A DNA stretch of 60,568 nucleotides from Gammaproteobacteria bacterium (GTDB taxonomy: Bacteria; Pseudomonadota; Gammaproteobacteria; Thiohalomonadales; Thiohalomonadaceae): positions 1 through 60,568 of the forward strand of contig JADGBN010000003.1 in assembly GCA_015231435.1 (NCBI GenBank). The letters are read 5' to 3'. The notes beneath the pieces are model-generated. The model saw only the letters and a program-made list of their open reading frames with translations. It was not told the origin of the DNA and made no database searches. Positions 9,291 through 19,295 of the stretch are shown here, piece after piece. Every line of letters starts with the position of its first letter. The first letter of the stretch is position 1. The translations under genes were made by a program, and so were the position numbers.

Positions 9291-11312
9291 ATGAGTCTAT
9301 CGATAAAGGCAAAGGTGATTTCCAACGTTATTGTTACCTCGGCAATCCTTATTATTATGTTTATATCTAATAAACAGATATTTGATGAGATTAATCAGCA
9401 GTCAAGTGAAATTCGCGATCATGGAATAAAGCACCTGCTGCTGATTAAGGAGATGCAGTTAGATGTCATACAGGTACAGCAGTGGCTGACTGACATAGCT
9501 GCAACGCGTGGTCTGGATGGACTAGATGATGGATATGCCGAGGCTGACAAATATGCACAGGATTTCTATGAAAAAATTGACATCATAAAAAAAATTCATC
9601 GTCAGCGTGATGGTCTAAATAACAAGGTTGATGGTCAGCTGGATGCACTGAAATCTGATTTTACCAGTTATTACGATATTGGGAAAAAGATGGCGCAAAG
9701 CTACATAGATCATGGACCATCGATGGGCAATGCCATGATGGAACAGTTTGATCCCTATGCGCTCAAAATCAATGATCAAGTTATTAAATTAGTTGAGGAG
9801 GCAAGTAATCAATTAATCTCATCAACCAATAAAACAATTGATAATATTATTAGCTCTGAAAACAACTTTATAACGCTTACCCTGTTCGCCATCGTCATAA
9901 ATATAATCATTGGTCTCTATTTGATGATTAGTATTTCCGCTTCATTTAAAACGCTAATTGAAATGATTAATCGCCTAGTTAGTGGTGACCTGCAGATTGC
10001 AAAGTTGCATTATGGTAATGATGAAATAGGCAAAATTGCCACCTTGGTAGAGTCTTTAAGAGAGAAGCTTTCGGTTATCTTCGCATCGATGCTAAAGGAG
10101 ATGAGTCATCTTGCATCATCGGCAAATCAGTTAACCGACATCTCCATTGAACTAAATAGTGGTTCAGCAGACACCATGAACCGTGCGGCCTCTGTCTCTG
10201 CCGCTGCTGAGGAGATGTCTGCAAACATGACGACAATTGCTGCGGCTATGGAGCAGTCGTCAACCAATGTAGATGCAATGGCGGCGGCAACTGAAGAGAT
10301 GTGTGCCAATATCGCAGAACTGGCCGGTAATAGCGAAGAGACCCTCGCAAGTACACGTCGTGCCGTCACAAAAACCGAGCAGACATCAAAACAGGTGGAT
10401 GAGTTAGGGCGTGCTGCCAATGAAATCAGTCTGATGACCGAAACGATTGCAGCCATATCTGAAAAGACTAATCTGCTGGCACTCAATGCCACGATTGAGG
10501 CGGCACGCGCCGGTGATGCTGGCAAGGGCTTTGCTGTGGTTGCTAATGAAATTAAGGAGTTGGCAAATCAAACTGCCAAGGCAACGACAGACATTGAGCA
10601 GAAGCTGAAGATGATACAGGGCGCGGTTAAAGTGACTATTAGCGATATTGGTGAGTTCTCACACACCATTACCGACATTGATCAGAGTGTCAGTACGATA
10701 GTGGAGGCAATGGAGCAACAAAAACTAGCGACAGCAGAGATCTCTAGTAATGTTGGACAAATTTCGAGTGGTATTTCTGAGGTGAACGAGAGTGTTAATC
10801 AAAGTTCTATTGCCTCTTCGCAGGTTGCCAACGAAATTTCACGCGTCAGTCTTCTCTCAGATGGTCTGCATAGTTCAAGTGAAATTGTTGAAAAGAGTGC
10901 TGCTGAGGTCGGTAAAATGGTTCTCAATGTTCGTAGCAGCTTGGCGCAGTTTACGCTGGAGTCGAGTGGCTTCGATGCCTCTTCGGTGAAGATGGCGCAC
11001 ACTGAGTGGAAACGCAAGCTGACAGCGATGTTAAGTGGTCGGCAGCGGCTCAAACCGCAAGATATTACAGACCATAAACATTGCGCTTTTGGTCAATGGT
11101 ATTTTACTGAAGGGCAGGAGAGGTATAGTCAACTTGAGACTTTTCGCAAAATTGATGGCCAGCACGCTGCGGTACATGAGTTAGCAAAGCGAATCGCGCA
11201 GTACCATAACGATGGTAAAATGCAAGAGGCTCAGGATCTCTTTGTTCAGTTTAAAAAGAGTGTTGATGAGTTATTTGTACTGCTCGATAGACTGGAAATT
11301 GAATCTGTTTGA
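9291..11312 (+). CDS. Methyl-accepting chemotaxis protein with C-terminal CZB zinc-binding domain
   Basis: Chemoreceptor of 673 aa. TM1 (about 8-26) and TM2 (about 196-216) flank a periplasmic helical-bundle sensor. A HAMP segment and the cytoplasmic signalling coil follow, with the conserved tip [34 protein letters not shown]'s family motif. The last ~110 residues are a chemoreceptor zinc-binding (CZB) domain: MAHTEW, CAFGQWY and DGQHAAVHE supply the His/Cys/His/His pattern. CZB domains are known to tune receptors by zinc and oxidants such as HOCl. Adjacency to liv suggests, but does not prove, sensing of amino acids. RBS GGAG precedes the ATG. Codon use is AT-rich like the liv genes. Confidence 0.93.
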   Translation: MSLSIKAKVISNVIVTSAILIIMFISNKQIFDEINQQSSEIRDHGIKHLLLIKEMQLDVIQVQQWLTDIAATRGLDGLDDGYAEADKYAQDFYEKIDIIKKIHRQRDGLNNKVDGQLDALKSDFTSYYDIGKKMAQSYIDHGPSMGNAMMEQFDPYALKINDQVIKLVEEASNQLISSTNKTIDNIISSENNFITLTLFAIVINIIIGLYLMISISASFKTLIEMINRLVSGDLQIAKLHYGNDEIGKIATLVESLREKLSVIFASMLKEMSHLASSANQLTDISIELNSGSADTMNRAASVSAAAEEMSANMTTIAAAMEQSSTNVDAMAAATEEMCANIAELAGNSEETLASTRRAVTKTEQTSKQVDELGRAANEISLMTETIAAISEKTNLLALNATIEAARAGDAGKGFAVVANEIKELANQTAKATTDIEQKLKMIQGAVKVTISDIGEFSHTITDIDQSVSTIVEAMEQQKLATAEISSNVGQISSGISEVNESVNQSSIASSQVANEISRVSLLSDGLHSSSEIVEKSAAEVGKMVLNVRSSLAQFTLESSGFDASSVKMAHTEWKRKLTAMLSGRQRLKPQDITDHKHCAFGQWYFTEGQERYSQLETFRKIDGQHAAVHELAKRIAQYHNDGKMQEAQDLFVQFKKSVDELFVLLDRLEIESV

Positions 11313-11337
11313 CAGAAATCCTCGCTTAGCTTAAAGA

Positions 11338-11444
11338 TTGCAGCGCTGTTGGCTGCAGTCGCTCACCCCAATCACATCGTTAATCTATGCTCATGGGGAT
11401 TCGCGACTTTGCCGCCTACCTGCATTTCCAAGTAGTTTGGGTAT
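11338..11444 (+). repeat. Palindromic dispersed repeat, copy 1 (left end incomplete)
   Basis: This intergenic element shares its core (CTCACCCCAATCACAT, CTATGCTCATGGGGATTCG, TTTGCCGCCTACCTGCATTT) and the right end CCAAGTAGTTTGGGTAT with copies at 26567-26694 and 60374-60513. The outer TATACCCTTTCTACTTGAAA of copy 2 is missing here. The centre can fold as a hairpin (CATAG-type arms around TTAAT). It lies between the convergent chemoreceptor and thioredoxin genes, so it may also act as a transcription barrier. No transposase is encoded. Confidence 0.85.
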
Positions 11445-11447
11445 CTA

Positions 11448-11957
11448 TTATGGTTGACGTACTTTGGTCAGGGCGGCAGTGAATTTCTCTTCGAGCTCTG
11501 TCACAAAATAATCTGGATTAATAACGCCGATGGTCGGTTCAGTAAGCGTTTCACCGTGTGAGTCGACAATCACAATGGTGGGTGTGACACGAATTTGATA
11601 CTGCTGTCGCAGCGCATTAATGGTGGTGTTCTCGCCGTTAAAAGCGATAAATTGCCGCTGATCTCCTAGCGAGATCATCACCATCACTATCTGTTGCTGG
11701 TAGCGACCGCTGGCATACATGGGGTTGAGAAACATCTCCTCCATACGTAAGCAGTAAGGGCAACCGGGTGCAGAGAAATAGAGCATAATCGGTAACTTGC
11801 CTGCGGGATGTTCAGCAGCGCTCTTGCCAACCTCGGCAAGATTGTGGATCTGTGGCAGATGCCCGGATAGTGCGTCACCCCATGCCATCGGGCTTGCGCT
11901 GTAGAGTAGCGTTGTGAGTACGGCAATAGCGCTTAAAAAGTGGCGACGCTGTATCAC
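11448..11957 (-). CDS. Secreted thioredoxin-fold protein (CPYC motif)
   Basis: Predicted periplasmic thiol-disulfide protein, 169 aa. The twin-arginine-like start MIQRRHFLSAIAVLTTLL followed by an Ala-rich site suggests export. The fold shows LPIMLYFSAPGCPYCLRMEE, with active site CPYC, and the cis-proline VTPTIVIVD. This resembles SoxW/thioredoxin-like proteins that keep periplasmic cysteines reduced. The start overlaps the ubiB stop by 4 nt (ATGA type), so the two are co-transcribed. A specific partner cannot be named; a link to ubiquinone synthesis is only positional. Confidence 0.85.
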   Translation of the reverse strand: MIQRRHFLSAIAVLTTLLYSASPMAWGDALSGHLPQIHNLAEVGKSAAEHPAGKLPIMLYFSAPGCPYCLRMEEMFLNPMYASGRYQQQIVMVMISLGDQRQFIAFNGENTTINALRQQYQIRVTPTIVIVDSHGETLTEPTIGVINPDYFVTELEEKFTAALTKVRQP

Positions 11958-13603
11958 TGTTTCTGACTGCTTATTAAAATTACGGCGCCAAATCCGCCTA
12001 AAATCCAGGTGAGCAGCGGCGCACCTGCGATGATTGGCAAGGCATAGCCATCTAGTCCAAGTAGCAGAGCTGCGCTAATAATTAATGAGCCCCCGGTAAT
12101 TGCCGCCACTGTGCGGTTGGTGCCAGTGCGAATCTCATGTTGCAGTGGTTTTAGGGAGTCACTATTTAAACGCATCTCCATCTCGCCATGTTCAGCCTTT
12201 TGCAATAGGTGATAGGCGAGTATCGGTAGCTCTGGTAGCGCCTCTCCCCAACGGGGAATGTTGCGCTTAACCCGATTGAGAATCGCACGGCCACCTAACT
12301 GTTCACTCATCCAGCGCTCTAAAAAGGGCTTGGCAGTCTGCCAGAGATCGAGATCAGGGTTAAGCTGTCTACCTAATCCTTCAATGTTAAGCAGGGTCTT
12401 CTGTAGTAAAACGAGTTGCGGTTGAATCTCCATATTAAAACGGCGTGCTGTCTGAAAGAGACGAAGCAGGAGATGACCAAAGGAGATCTCATGGAGCGGC
12501 CGTTCAAAAATCGGTTCACATACCGTGCGAATGGCTGCTTCAAACTCATCAATACGCGTACCACGCGGAACCCAGCCAGATTCAACATGTAGCTCGGCGA
12601 CCCGTTGATAGTCACGATTAAAAAAAGCAAGAAAGTTTTCCGCCAAATAGCGTTGATCGCCAGGGCTGAGGGAGCCGACAATGCCAAAATCGATGGCGAT
12701 ATATTGTCCCTCCGGGGAGACAAAGATATTTCCTGGGTGCATATCGGCATGAAAAAAGTTATGGTTAAAGACTTGGGTAAAGAAGATCTCCACGCCCTGT
12801 TCTGAAAGCAGCTTAAGATCAATGCCGTGCTTGCGCAGGGAGTCAATATTACTCACCGGTATCCCTTTCACCCGCTCCATGACCATCACGCTTTTGCGGC
12901 AGAAGGGCCAGTGAACCTCAGGAACATGGAGGAGTTCACTGTTTAGGAAGTTGCGGCGAATAAGGGCGGCGGAAGCCGCTTCCCGCATCAAATCAAGCTC
13001 ATCAATTAAGTTCTTCTCAAACTCGGCGACAACCTCAATGGGACGTAAGCGACGTCCCTCAGACCAGTAGCGTTGCAGTTGCCGAGCAATGGTGTAAAGC
13101 AGCGAGATATCACGGCGGATAACGGGCTCAATACCCGGACGCAGCACCTTTACCACCACTTCACGCCCATCATGCAGGGTGGCTACATGCACCTGAGCAA
13201 TAGAGGCTGAGGCTAACGGGGTACGGTCAAATTCGCTGAAAATAGTCTCAAGGGGGCGGCGATAAGCCTCCTCAATAATATGTTTTGCCTGAGCAAAGGG
13301 AAAAGGCGGAACCTGATCCTGTAATTTAGCGAGCTCTTCGGCGATATCGTCAGGGAGAAGATCGCGCCGCGTTGAGAGTATTTGCCCGAATTTAACAAAG
13401 ATGGGGCCTAAATCCTCAAGCGTGCGACGAATGCGCACGCCGCGTCCGGTGTTGCTGTTACGTAGTAATCGCCAGAACATCAACCAGCGTAAAAAGGAGA
13501 TGGGGCGAAAAAGATGGCTGGCAATCAGCACCTCATCAAGGCCGTGACGCATGAGTGTCCAGCCAATGATAAACAGGCGGTAACCTTGTGCCAGTTGCAG
13601 CAT
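11954..13603 (-). CDS. ubiB: Ubiquinone biosynthesis regulatory protein kinase-like UbiB
   Basis: ABC1/ADCK atypical kinase-like ATPase, 549 aa (usual about 545), needed for aerobic ubiquinone synthesis, probably by assisting extraction of intermediates from the membrane. Diagnostic pieces are the KxGQ motif in FVKFGQILSTRRDLLPDD, the Ala-rich loop PLASASIAQVH, VMVMERVKGIPV, catalytic NFFHADMHPGNIFV and IDFGIVGSL, plus two C-terminal membrane helices. It belongs to a minus-strand group with ubiE, but the usual middle gene ubiJ is replaced by an RDD gene and an EF-hand gene. Confidence 0.96.
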   Translation of the reverse strand: MLQLAQGYRLFIIGWTLMRHGLDEVLIASHLFRPISFLRWLMFWRLLRNSNTGRGVRIRRTLEDLGPIFVKFGQILSTRRDLLPDDIAEELAKLQDQVPPFPFAQAKHIIEEAYRRPLETIFSEFDRTPLASASIAQVHVATLHDGREVVVKVLRPGIEPVIRRDISLLYTIARQLQRYWSEGRRLRPIEVVAEFEKNLIDELDLMREAASAALIRRNFLNSELLHVPEVHWPFCRKSVMVMERVKGIPVSNIDSLRKHGIDLKLLSEQGVEIFFTQVFNHNFFHADMHPGNIFVSPEGQYIAIDFGIVGSLSPGDQRYLAENFLAFFNRDYQRVAELHVESGWVPRGTRIDEFEAAIRTVCEPIFERPLHEISFGHLLLRLFQTARRFNMEIQPQLVLLQKTLLNIEGLGRQLNPDLDLWQTAKPFLERWMSEQLGGRAILNRVKRNIPRWGEALPELPILAYHLLQKAEHGEMEMRLNSDSLKPLQHEIRTGTNRTVAAITGGSLIISAALLLGLDGYALPIIAGAPLLTWILGGFGAVILISSQKQ

Positions 13604-13624
13604 ATTAATTAAGTAGTCAGGTTG

Positions 13625-14038
13625 TTATGGGGCAGGGCGGGGAGGCGCAGGGGGCAGCATCGGATTTGCGCCCGGATTGGGGCGTTGCGGCAGCATTCCC
13701 GGCGCACCCTGCCCAGCACCCTGAGGGGGACGGTGCTGCATCTGACGGTTGAACATCTCGCGCATTTTCTCTTGTTCGGCAACAATCTCGGCGCGGGTCA
13801 CCTTGCCATCACTGTTAGCATCCATCCGCTGAAAGCTCGCTTTAATGCGCGGCAGATTAAAGTTGATAAACTCCTCTTCACTCACCTGATCATCCTTGTT
13901 GCTATCGACCTGGGTAAAAAAATCGGGTTGCGGCGGTGGCGCAGTGGCAACCGCCGGGGCAGCCGGTGTCGCTGTCTCTGCAGCATAGAGCGGGGTGATT
14001 AGGGCGAAAAGAAACAGTGCGAAAGGGCGGTGGGTCAT
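13625..14038 (-). CDS. Secreted EF-hand protein
   Basis: Small exported calcium-binding-type protein, 137 aa. A signal peptide (MTHRPFALFLFALITPLYA-AE) and an Ala/Pro-rich linker precede two canonical EF loops, DSNKDDQVSEEEF and DANSDGKVTRAEI, each with acidic residues at the calcium positions. The tail is very Pro/Gly-rich with repeats such as RPNPGANPMLPPAPPRP. It lies 21 bp upstream of ubiB and is probably co-transcribed. Function is unknown; similar secreted EF-hand proteins occur widely in proteobacteria. Confidence 0.8.
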   Translation of the reverse strand: MTHRPFALFLFALITPLYAAETATPAAPAVATAPPPQPDFFTQVDSNKDDQVSEEEFINFNLPRIKASFQRMDANSDGKVTRAEIVAEQEKMREMFNRQMQHRPPQGAGQGAPGMLPQRPNPGANPMLPPAPPRPAP

Positions 14039-14069
14039 TATAAAATCCTGTTAAATATAAGAGAAAAGA

Positions 14070-14534
14070 CTATTTTTCGCCGGCGTCAATGAGTTCGTCA
14101 AGTGACTGTGAGGCAAGCGGATCAGCGATAATCGCGGTCTGATGAATAACCACCGTAGAGGCGATAAGATCATGAAATCCCTGACGGCGTGGGTGCCAGA
14201 TTATCCAGAAGAAGCCCAGACCTAAAGGGATTGTTGAGACAAAATAGGCAAGATAACGCAGTATTGCCTGCCCCGGCTGTAATTTATCCCCCGTTTGGGC
14301 ATCGACAATATAGCAGTTTAGCAGCAACTTACCCGGTGTTCCGCCATAACGTAGCCAGAGGGCGATGACCAGAACAACCGGAAGAATATTATTCACCAGC
14401 TGTATTGTCAGTGGGTCAATTAGTGCGGCAAACAAGGCGTAGAGAACAATAAAGAGAATAAGCAGAAACAGGGTATCAATTAGCGAAGCGGCGAGGCGGC
14501 GGGAAAAACTTGCGTAGTGAACCTGTTCATTCAT
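14070..14534 (-). CDS. RDD family membrane protein
   Basis: 154-aa integral membrane protein of the RDD family. It shows ASFSRRLAASLIDTLFLLILF with the eponymous Arg and Asp residues, GGTPGKLLLNCYIVD, and a later GLGFFWIIWHPRRQGFHDLIASTVVI, with about three hydrophobic segments. Some RDD proteins have been described as Na+/H+ antiporters; most have no assigned role. The start overlaps the ubiE stop (TGATGA), so it is translated with ubiE. It occupies the place where ubiJ (SCP2 protein) stands in related genomes. Confidence 0.88.
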   Translation of the reverse strand: MNEQVHYASFSRRLAASLIDTLFLLILFIVLYALFAALIDPLTIQLVNNILPVVLVIALWLRYGGTPGKLLLNCYIVDAQTGDKLQPGQAILRYLAYFVSTIPLGLGFFWIIWHPRRQGFHDLIASTVVIHQTAIIADPLASQSLDELIDAGEK

Positions 14535-15283
14535 CAGTATTTAAAGCCACGGTGCAGGGCGACGATTCCCCCGGTCATGTTGTGAAAGTCACAATCCTCA
14601 AAACCTGCCTGTTGCATCATCTCCAGCAGGGTCTGCTGATTGGGATGCATACGAATGGACTCGGCAAGATACTGATAGCTGTTGCGGTCGTTGGCGACCA
14701 TCTCTCCCATACGCGGGAGCACTTCAAAGGAGTAGAAGTCGTAGAGTTTGCCAAGCAACGGTGATTGTGGTTGTGAAAATTCCAGTACCAGTGCCCGCCC
14801 ACCGGGTTTAAGAATGCGCCACATCGAGGCGAGTGCCTGATCCTTGTGGGTGACATTGCGCAGGCCAAAGGCGATGGTAATACAGTCAAAACTGTTATCG
14901 GGAAAGGGGAGCTGTTCTGCATTGGCCTGAACATAGCGCACATTGCCAATAATCCCCTGGTCAATCAGGCGCTCACGACCGACTTCAAGCATGGAGGCGT
15001 TAATATCTGCCAGTACCACCTCACCACTGCTGCCCACTATTTTGGCAAAGCGGGCGGTTAAATCTCCAGTACCGCCAGCAATATCAAGCACACGCTGACC
15101 CCAGCGAACGCCACTTTTGGCAATCGTAAAACGTTTCCAGAGACGATGAACGCCAAAGGACATCAGATCGTTCATCAGATCGTATTTACCGGCAACCGAG
15201 TCAAAGACTTCGCCTACCAGTTGTGCTTTTTGTCGCTCAGGCACATCGCGAAAGCCGAAATGGGTTGTTTTTTCGTTACTCAC
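14534..15283 (-). CDS. ubiE: Ubiquinone/menaquinone C-methyltransferase UbiE
   Basis: SAM-dependent methyltransferase, 249 aa, that methylates demethylmenaquinone and the ubiquinone C2 intermediate. It starts with the family signature [36 protein letters not shown] and has motif [17 protein letters not shown], then [20 protein letters not shown] and the end [11 protein letters not shown]. It is followed by the RDD gene and preceded at 3 nt by the DUF971 gene in the same direction. Length and motifs are complete. Confidence 0.97.
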   Translation of the reverse strand: MSNEKTTHFGFRDVPERQKAQLVGEVFDSVAGKYDLMNDLMSFGVHRLWKRFTIAKSGVRWGQRVLDIAGGTGDLTARFAKIVGSSGEVVLADINASMLEVGRERLIDQGIIGNVRYVQANAEQLPFPDNSFDCITIAFGLRNVTHKDQALASMWRILKPGGRALVLEFSQPQSPLLGKLYDFYSFEVLPRMGEMVANDRNSYQYLAESIRMHPNQQTLLEMMQQAGFEDCDFHNMTGGIVALHRGFKY

Positions 15284-15286
15284 TGC

Positions 15287-15646
15287 TTAATTGACCTTGC
15301 GTTTAATACCGGCAGCGGCGAGGCGGTTAAGATAGTCCTGCCAGTTTGCCTCATGGTTGACGGCGAGATCGTAAAGCATCTCCCAGTCGTATATGCCGCT
15401 GTCATGGCCGTCATCATAGGTAAATTTCAGGGCATAGGTACCGACCTGTTCAATCTTCTCAATGTTCACCTCCTCTTTGCCAATTTGCAGCTTCTCTTCA
15501 CCGGGGGCGTGACCGCGTACTTCGGCGGAGGGGGAATAGACACGAAGATACTCACAGGGAAGTTGATAGCTCTGCGCCTCAAAGGCGACCTCCAGCAGAC
15601 GCTGTTCGCGGTGCAGGGTAACCTGGCTAGGAATATGCTGACTCAT
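15287..15646 (-). CDS. DUF971 / gamma-butyrobetaine hydroxylase-like N-terminal domain protein
   Basis: 119-aa protein containing only the DUF971 domain that forms the N-terminus of gamma-butyrobetaine hydroxylases (zinc-binding in those). Visible core: LEVAFEAQSYQLPCEYLRVYSPSAEVRGH and YALKFTYDDGHDSGIYDWEML. A free-standing copy between hslU and ubiE is common in beta- and gammaproteobacteria. The catalytic hydroxylase domain is missing, so it is not a carnitine enzyme. An iron-sulfur carrier-related role has been proposed for relatives; function here is unknown. Confidence 0.85.
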   Translation of the reverse strand: MSQHIPSQVTLHREQRLLEVAFEAQSYQLPCEYLRVYSPSAEVRGHAPGEEKLQIGKEEVNIEKIEQVGTYALKFTYDDGHDSGIYDWEMLYDLAVNHEANWQDYLNRLAAAGIKRKVN

Positions 15647-15743
15647 AATGACCTCGGTAAAAAATAGACGTGCGAACTAAATCGTGCCACGGGTGACAAT
15701 TCTCAAGGTAAAGTTGCCAGAAGTCACGCAAAAGAGGCGCAGC

Positions 15744-17075
15744 TTAGAGAATATATTGACGGAGATCCTCATCGCTGGAGAGCGCTTCAAGTTGCAGATT
15801 GACATAGCCTGCATCAATAGTAAAGGTCTCTCCGTGGTGCAGCTCGGCATCAAAGGAGATATTCTCCAGCAGTCGCTCTAGTACGGTATGGAGGCGTCGC
15901 GCACCAATATTTTCACTTTTATTATTCACCTCCCAGGCGATTTCAGCAAGGCGGTGAATGCCATCCTCGCTAAAATCGAGCGTCACCCCTTCAGTAGCCA
16001 GCAGCGCCTGATACTGTTCGGTGAGTGAAGCATCGGGCTCGGTGAGAATGCGGACAAACTCAGCAGCACCCAAAGCCTCAAGCTCAACCCGTATCGGCAG
16101 ACGCCCCTGTAACTCAGGAATGAGATCGGAGGGTTTTGAGAGGTGAAAGGCACCGGAGGCGATAAAGAGAATATGATCGGTTTTAACCATGCCATATTTG
16201 GTGCTCACCGTAGAGCCTTCAACCAGGGGCAGTAGATCCCGCTGTACCCCCTCGCGGGAGACCTCCGGCCCTTTGATATCGGCGCGGCTGGTGATTTTGT
16301 CCATCTCATCAAGAAAGACAATGCCGTTCTGCTCAACCGCTTCAAGGGCGCGGGACTTCAGATCCTCCTCATTAATCAGCTTGGCCGCCTCTTCATCGGT
16401 GAGCGTCTTCAGGGCGCGGCTGATGCGCATTTTGCGGCGACGGCTCTTTTTACCGCCAAGATTTTGAAAAAGTCCCTGAAGTTGGTTGGTCATCTCCTCC
16501 ATGCCAGGAGGGGCCATAATCTCTACGCCGATGGCAGCGCTGCTAACCTCAATTTCAATCTCCTGTTCATCAAGATCGCCCTCACGTAGTTTTTTACGAA
16601 AACGTTGGCGGGCGAGACTCTCCTGTCCGCCACTCTCGGTTGCATTTTCACCACGGGCGGGGGGTAGCAGAATATCGAGAATGCGATCTTCGGCAGCTTC
16701 ATAGGCACGGTGGCGCAGACGTTTCATCTCCTGCTCGCGCAGCTGTTTAATCGCGATATCGACTAAATCGCGAATAATTGACTCGACATCACGACCGACA
16801 TAACCGACTTCGGTAAACTTGGTTGCCTCAATTTTAATAAATGGAGCCGCAGCAAGTTTAGCGAGGCGGCGTGCGATCTCAGTTTTGCCGACACCGGTAG
16901 GGCCAATCATGAGAATGTTTTTCGGGGTGATCTCACCACGTAGCGTTTCGTTAACCTGGCTCCGGCGCCAGCGGTTACGCAGGGCAATCGCCACGGCACG
17001 TTTGGCGGCCTGCTGGCCGATAATATGTTTATCAAGTTCGCGAACAATCTCGCTGGGGGTTAAATAACTGGACAT
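15744..17075 (-). CDS. hslU: ATP-dependent protease ATPase subunit HslU
   Basis: AAA+ unfoldase of the HslVU (ClpYQ) protease, 443 aa as in E. coli. Motifs are [17 protein letters not shown], Walker [15 protein letters not shown], the pore motif region [16 protein letters not shown], an insertion domain (about 110-230), Walker [11 protein letters not shown], and the end [13 protein letters not shown] whose last residues insert into HslV. It abuts hslV, whose stop overlaps its ATG. This is a heat-shock type operon, but no sigma-32 promoter was confirmed. Confidence 0.97.
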   Translation of the reverse strand: MSSYLTPSEIVRELDKHIIGQQAAKRAVAIALRNRWRRSQVNETLRGEITPKNILMIGPTGVGKTEIARRLAKLAAAPFIKIEATKFTEVGYVGRDVESIIRDLVDIAIKQLREQEMKRLRHRAYEAAEDRILDILLPPARGENATESGGQESLARQRFRKKLREGDLDEQEIEIEVSSAAIGVEIMAPPGMEEMTNQLQGLFQNLGGKKSRRRKMRISRALKTLTDEEAAKLINEEDLKSRALEAVEQNGIVFLDEMDKITSRADIKGPEVSREGVQRDLLPLVEGSTVSTKYGMVKTDHILFIASGAFHLSKPSDLIPELQGRLPIRVELEALGAAEFVRILTEPDASLTEQYQALLATEGVTLDFSEDGIHRLAEIAWEVNNKSENIGARRLHTVLERLLENISFDAELHHGETFTIDAGYVNLQLEALSSDEDLRQYIL

Positions 17076-17641
17076 TAGCGGTTCTCTTGAAGAGTGGTTG
17101 TGGTGCGCTCAAGCTGCTCAATGGTGAGATGCGTATTGGTGTAGATGCAGATCTCGGCGGCAATCTGTAAACTTTTTTCGACAATGGAACGGGCATCAAG
17201 GTCGCTGTTGCGCAGCAGCGCTGTGGCAGCTGCCTGGGCGTAGGCGCCCCCTGAACCGATGGCCATCAGATTATCTTCCGGTTCAATCACATCGCCATTG
17301 CCGGTAATCATTAACGTGGTGTCAATATCGGCCACCAGCAGCAGTGCCTCAAGACGGCGTAAAATACGGTCGGTGCGCCAATCTTTGGCCAACTCCACGG
17401 CAGAGCGGACAAGATTACCGTGGTGCTTCTCTAATTTTGCCTCAAAGCGTTCAAACAGGGTAAAGGCATCGGCTGTCCCGCCGGCAAAACCGGCAATCAC
17501 CTTGTCGTGATAGATGCGCCGCACTTTTCGTGCATTGCCTTTCATAATGGTGTTGCCGAGGGAGACCTGGCCATCGCCACCAATGACCACGAGGTTACCG
17601 CGACGTACTGCGAGAATGGTCGTGCCGTGATACTGCTCCAT
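17075..17641 (-). CDS. hslV: ATP-dependent protease proteolytic subunit HslV
   Basis: Proteasome-like threonine protease, 188 aa. Removal of a short propeptide (MEQYHG) exposes the nucleophile in [10 protein letters not shown]; the propeptide is longer than the single Met of E. coli, as in many betaproteobacteria. Conserved blocks are [22 protein letters not shown] and [20 protein letters not shown]. It forms two hexameric rings capped by HslU, encoded directly downstream. Confidence 0.97.
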   Translation of the reverse strand: MEQYHGTTILAVRRGNLVVIGGDGQVSLGNTIMKGNARKVRRIYHDKVIAGFAGGTADAFTLFERFEAKLEKHHGNLVRSAVELAKDWRTDRILRRLEALLLVADIDTTLMITGNGDVIEPEDNLMAIGSGGAYAQAAATALLRNSDLDARSIVEKSLQIAAEICIYTNTHLTIEQLERTTTTLQENR

Positions 17642-17772
17642 AAGGATGGTCTCTCAAAAATAGCTGTGGGGACTGAAAAATTAATAATCGCCACCGCTAC
17701 AGAATAGCGATGGCGCGCATTTGCAGTGTCGCTTGGGTGAGGCGGGTTCTTGCGCTGCGCAGGTCTATTTTA

Positions 17773-18462
17773 TTACTGAAGCTGTGCCTGTTTTTGCAAC
17801 AGTTCAACATTGGTTGCTTGCATCCGTTTCAGGGTAGCCTCCAGACCATCACGCTGAATTTCACTGCCAAAGCTGGCACGATAGTTAATAATCAGACTGC
17901 CGCCTTCGACAACGACATCATAGATTTTCCAGACACCCGCCTTGTCACGCAGCATACTAAAACCGACAGGCACGATCATGCCGCTGGGCAGCTTCACATC
18001 GGCGCGAATCGTCAGATCTCGACTATCCTCCTGGATCTGTAGTGGTTTATAGCTAATGAGTGAATCTGCAGCATTAAGAATGGCGTCAATATTTTGCGGA
18101 TTCTCCATCAGTGCGTTGACATAAAAACGTTGCAGCAGCAGGAGAAACTCCGTGGCAAAGCGCTGACGATGTGCATCATTGGCGGCACGCCAGTGCTGCG
18201 CCAGGACCAAGCGCGACATGGTGGTAATATCAACATGGGGGACAAGGTGCTGGTCGGTGATCTGATAGAGAGTTTGCGGATCAGCCATAATCTCCTGACG
18301 CTGCTGTTTCATCGTCTCAAGAATACTACTGACAATATTTTTGATAATCGCCAAGGGCTCAGGATCTGCCGCTTCGGCATGGGTGAGCGGGCTGTAACAG
18401 GTAAACAGCATGAGCGACAACAAGAGCGTTTTTGCGGACGATTTCAGAAAAAGGATCGACAT
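17773..18462 (-). CDS. MlaC/Ttg2D-family periplasmic phospholipid-binding protein
   Basis: 229-aa exported protein with a signal peptide (LLLSLMLFTCYSPLTHA-EA). It carries the MlaC/Tgt2 pattern: EPLAIIKNIVSSILETMKQQR, QHLVPHVDITTMSRLVLAQHWR, FATEFLLLLQRFYVNAL and a C-terminal WKIYDVVVEGGSLIINYRASFGSEI. MlaC shuttles phospholipids between the MlaA and MlaFEDB complexes to maintain outer-membrane asymmetry. None of those partners is adjacent, so it is an orphan copy or a paralogue. It is transcribed in the same direction as hslV after 131 bp. Confidence 0.85.
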   Translation of the reverse strand: MSILFLKSSAKTLLLSLMLFTCYSPLTHAEAADPEPLAIIKNIVSSILETMKQQRQEIMADPQTLYQITDQHLVPHVDITTMSRLVLAQHWRAANDAHRQRFATEFLLLLQRFYVNALMENPQNIDAILNAADSLISYKPLQIQEDSRDLTIRADVKLPSGMIVPVGFSMLRDKAGVWKIYDVVVEGGSLIINYRASFGSEIQRDGLEATLKRMQATNVELLQKQAQLQ

Positions 18463-18559
18463 GGATCACTCCAAAATAAAGATTGAGGGACAGATGGGTG
18501 GCGGTTAAGCCATTTTCAATGGCCACTATAATACAAGGAAAAGGGGCGAAATGGTTAAT

Positions 18560-19204
18560 TTATAGCAGGAGTCGCAGTGCCAGTCCAAGAAATAACAGGG
18601 CAGTGACACGGTGTAACCAGCGGCTAACGGTGGCTGAGCGGTTGAGTCGGGCACCACCTCTGCCGCCAATAAAGGCGATGCTGCCAAAGACCAGAAGTGT
18701 GGCAATAATAAAAAGAGCGCCCAAAATCAGCGTCTGCAGTGCGGCTGAATAGCTTGCGCTGGCATCAATAAATTGCGGTAAAAAGGCGAGAAAAAAGAGC
18801 GTCACTTTGGGGTTGCTAATATTGAGTAAAACACCGCGACGGTAGAGACGCCGCAGGGAGATAGCGATTGGAGAAGGGGCGCTGCGTTGCGCTGCGCCGT
18901 GAGCAACATTTACGCTGGATGCTTCGCGCCACGCCAGGTGTGCCAGATAGAGGAGATAACCGGCGCCGCTGAGCTTTAATAGGGTAAAAGCGAGTGGTGA
19001 TTGCAATAGTAGTGTGGCAACTCCGAGGGCGACGGCAGCGGTATGCAGCAGCAGCCCGCTACAGAGCCCGAGGGTCACACTCACTCCCGCCCGCACCCCC
19101 TGGCGCAGCGCGATTGACAGGACAAAAAGATTGTCGGGTCCGGGAGCGATACCAAGGAGCAGGGCGCTGGTAAAAAAGAGCAGCAGTTGCGCTGGATCGG
19201 GCAC
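18560..19204 (-). CDS. LysE/RhtB-family amino acid exporter
   Basis: 214-aa inner-membrane protein with about six hydrophobic helices. The LysE/RhtB signature is clear: ALLLGIAPGPDNLFVLSIALRQGVRAG near the N-terminus, SGAGYLLYLAHLAWR, and GVLLNISNPKVTLFFLAFLPQF. Members export amino acids such as threonine, homoserine or leucine; the substrate cannot be read from sequence. It lies downstream of tolA where tolB would be expected. Confidence 0.88.
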   Translation of the reverse strand: MPDPAQLLLFFTSALLLGIAPGPDNLFVLSIALRQGVRAGVSVTLGLCSGLLLHTAAVALGVATLLLQSPLAFTLLKLSGAGYLLYLAHLAWREASSVNVAHGAAQRSAPSPIAISLRRLYRRGVLLNISNPKVTLFFLAFLPQFIDASASYSAALQTLILGALFIIATLLVFGSIAFIGGRGGARLNRSATVSRWLHRVTALLFLGLALRLLL

Positions 19205-19295
19205 GCTAGTGAAGCAGTGGCGCGATCAACGCCCGCGATCAGCCGAACCTGGGTGAGGATTCGGGGGTGTGGCGATCGTGACGTCTGCGGCCATC

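Noticed and set aside
10127-10525. 132-aa minus-strand ORF within the chemoreceptor
   Set aside because: Antisense shadow of the low-complexity signalling coil; no ribosome-binding site or family resemblance.
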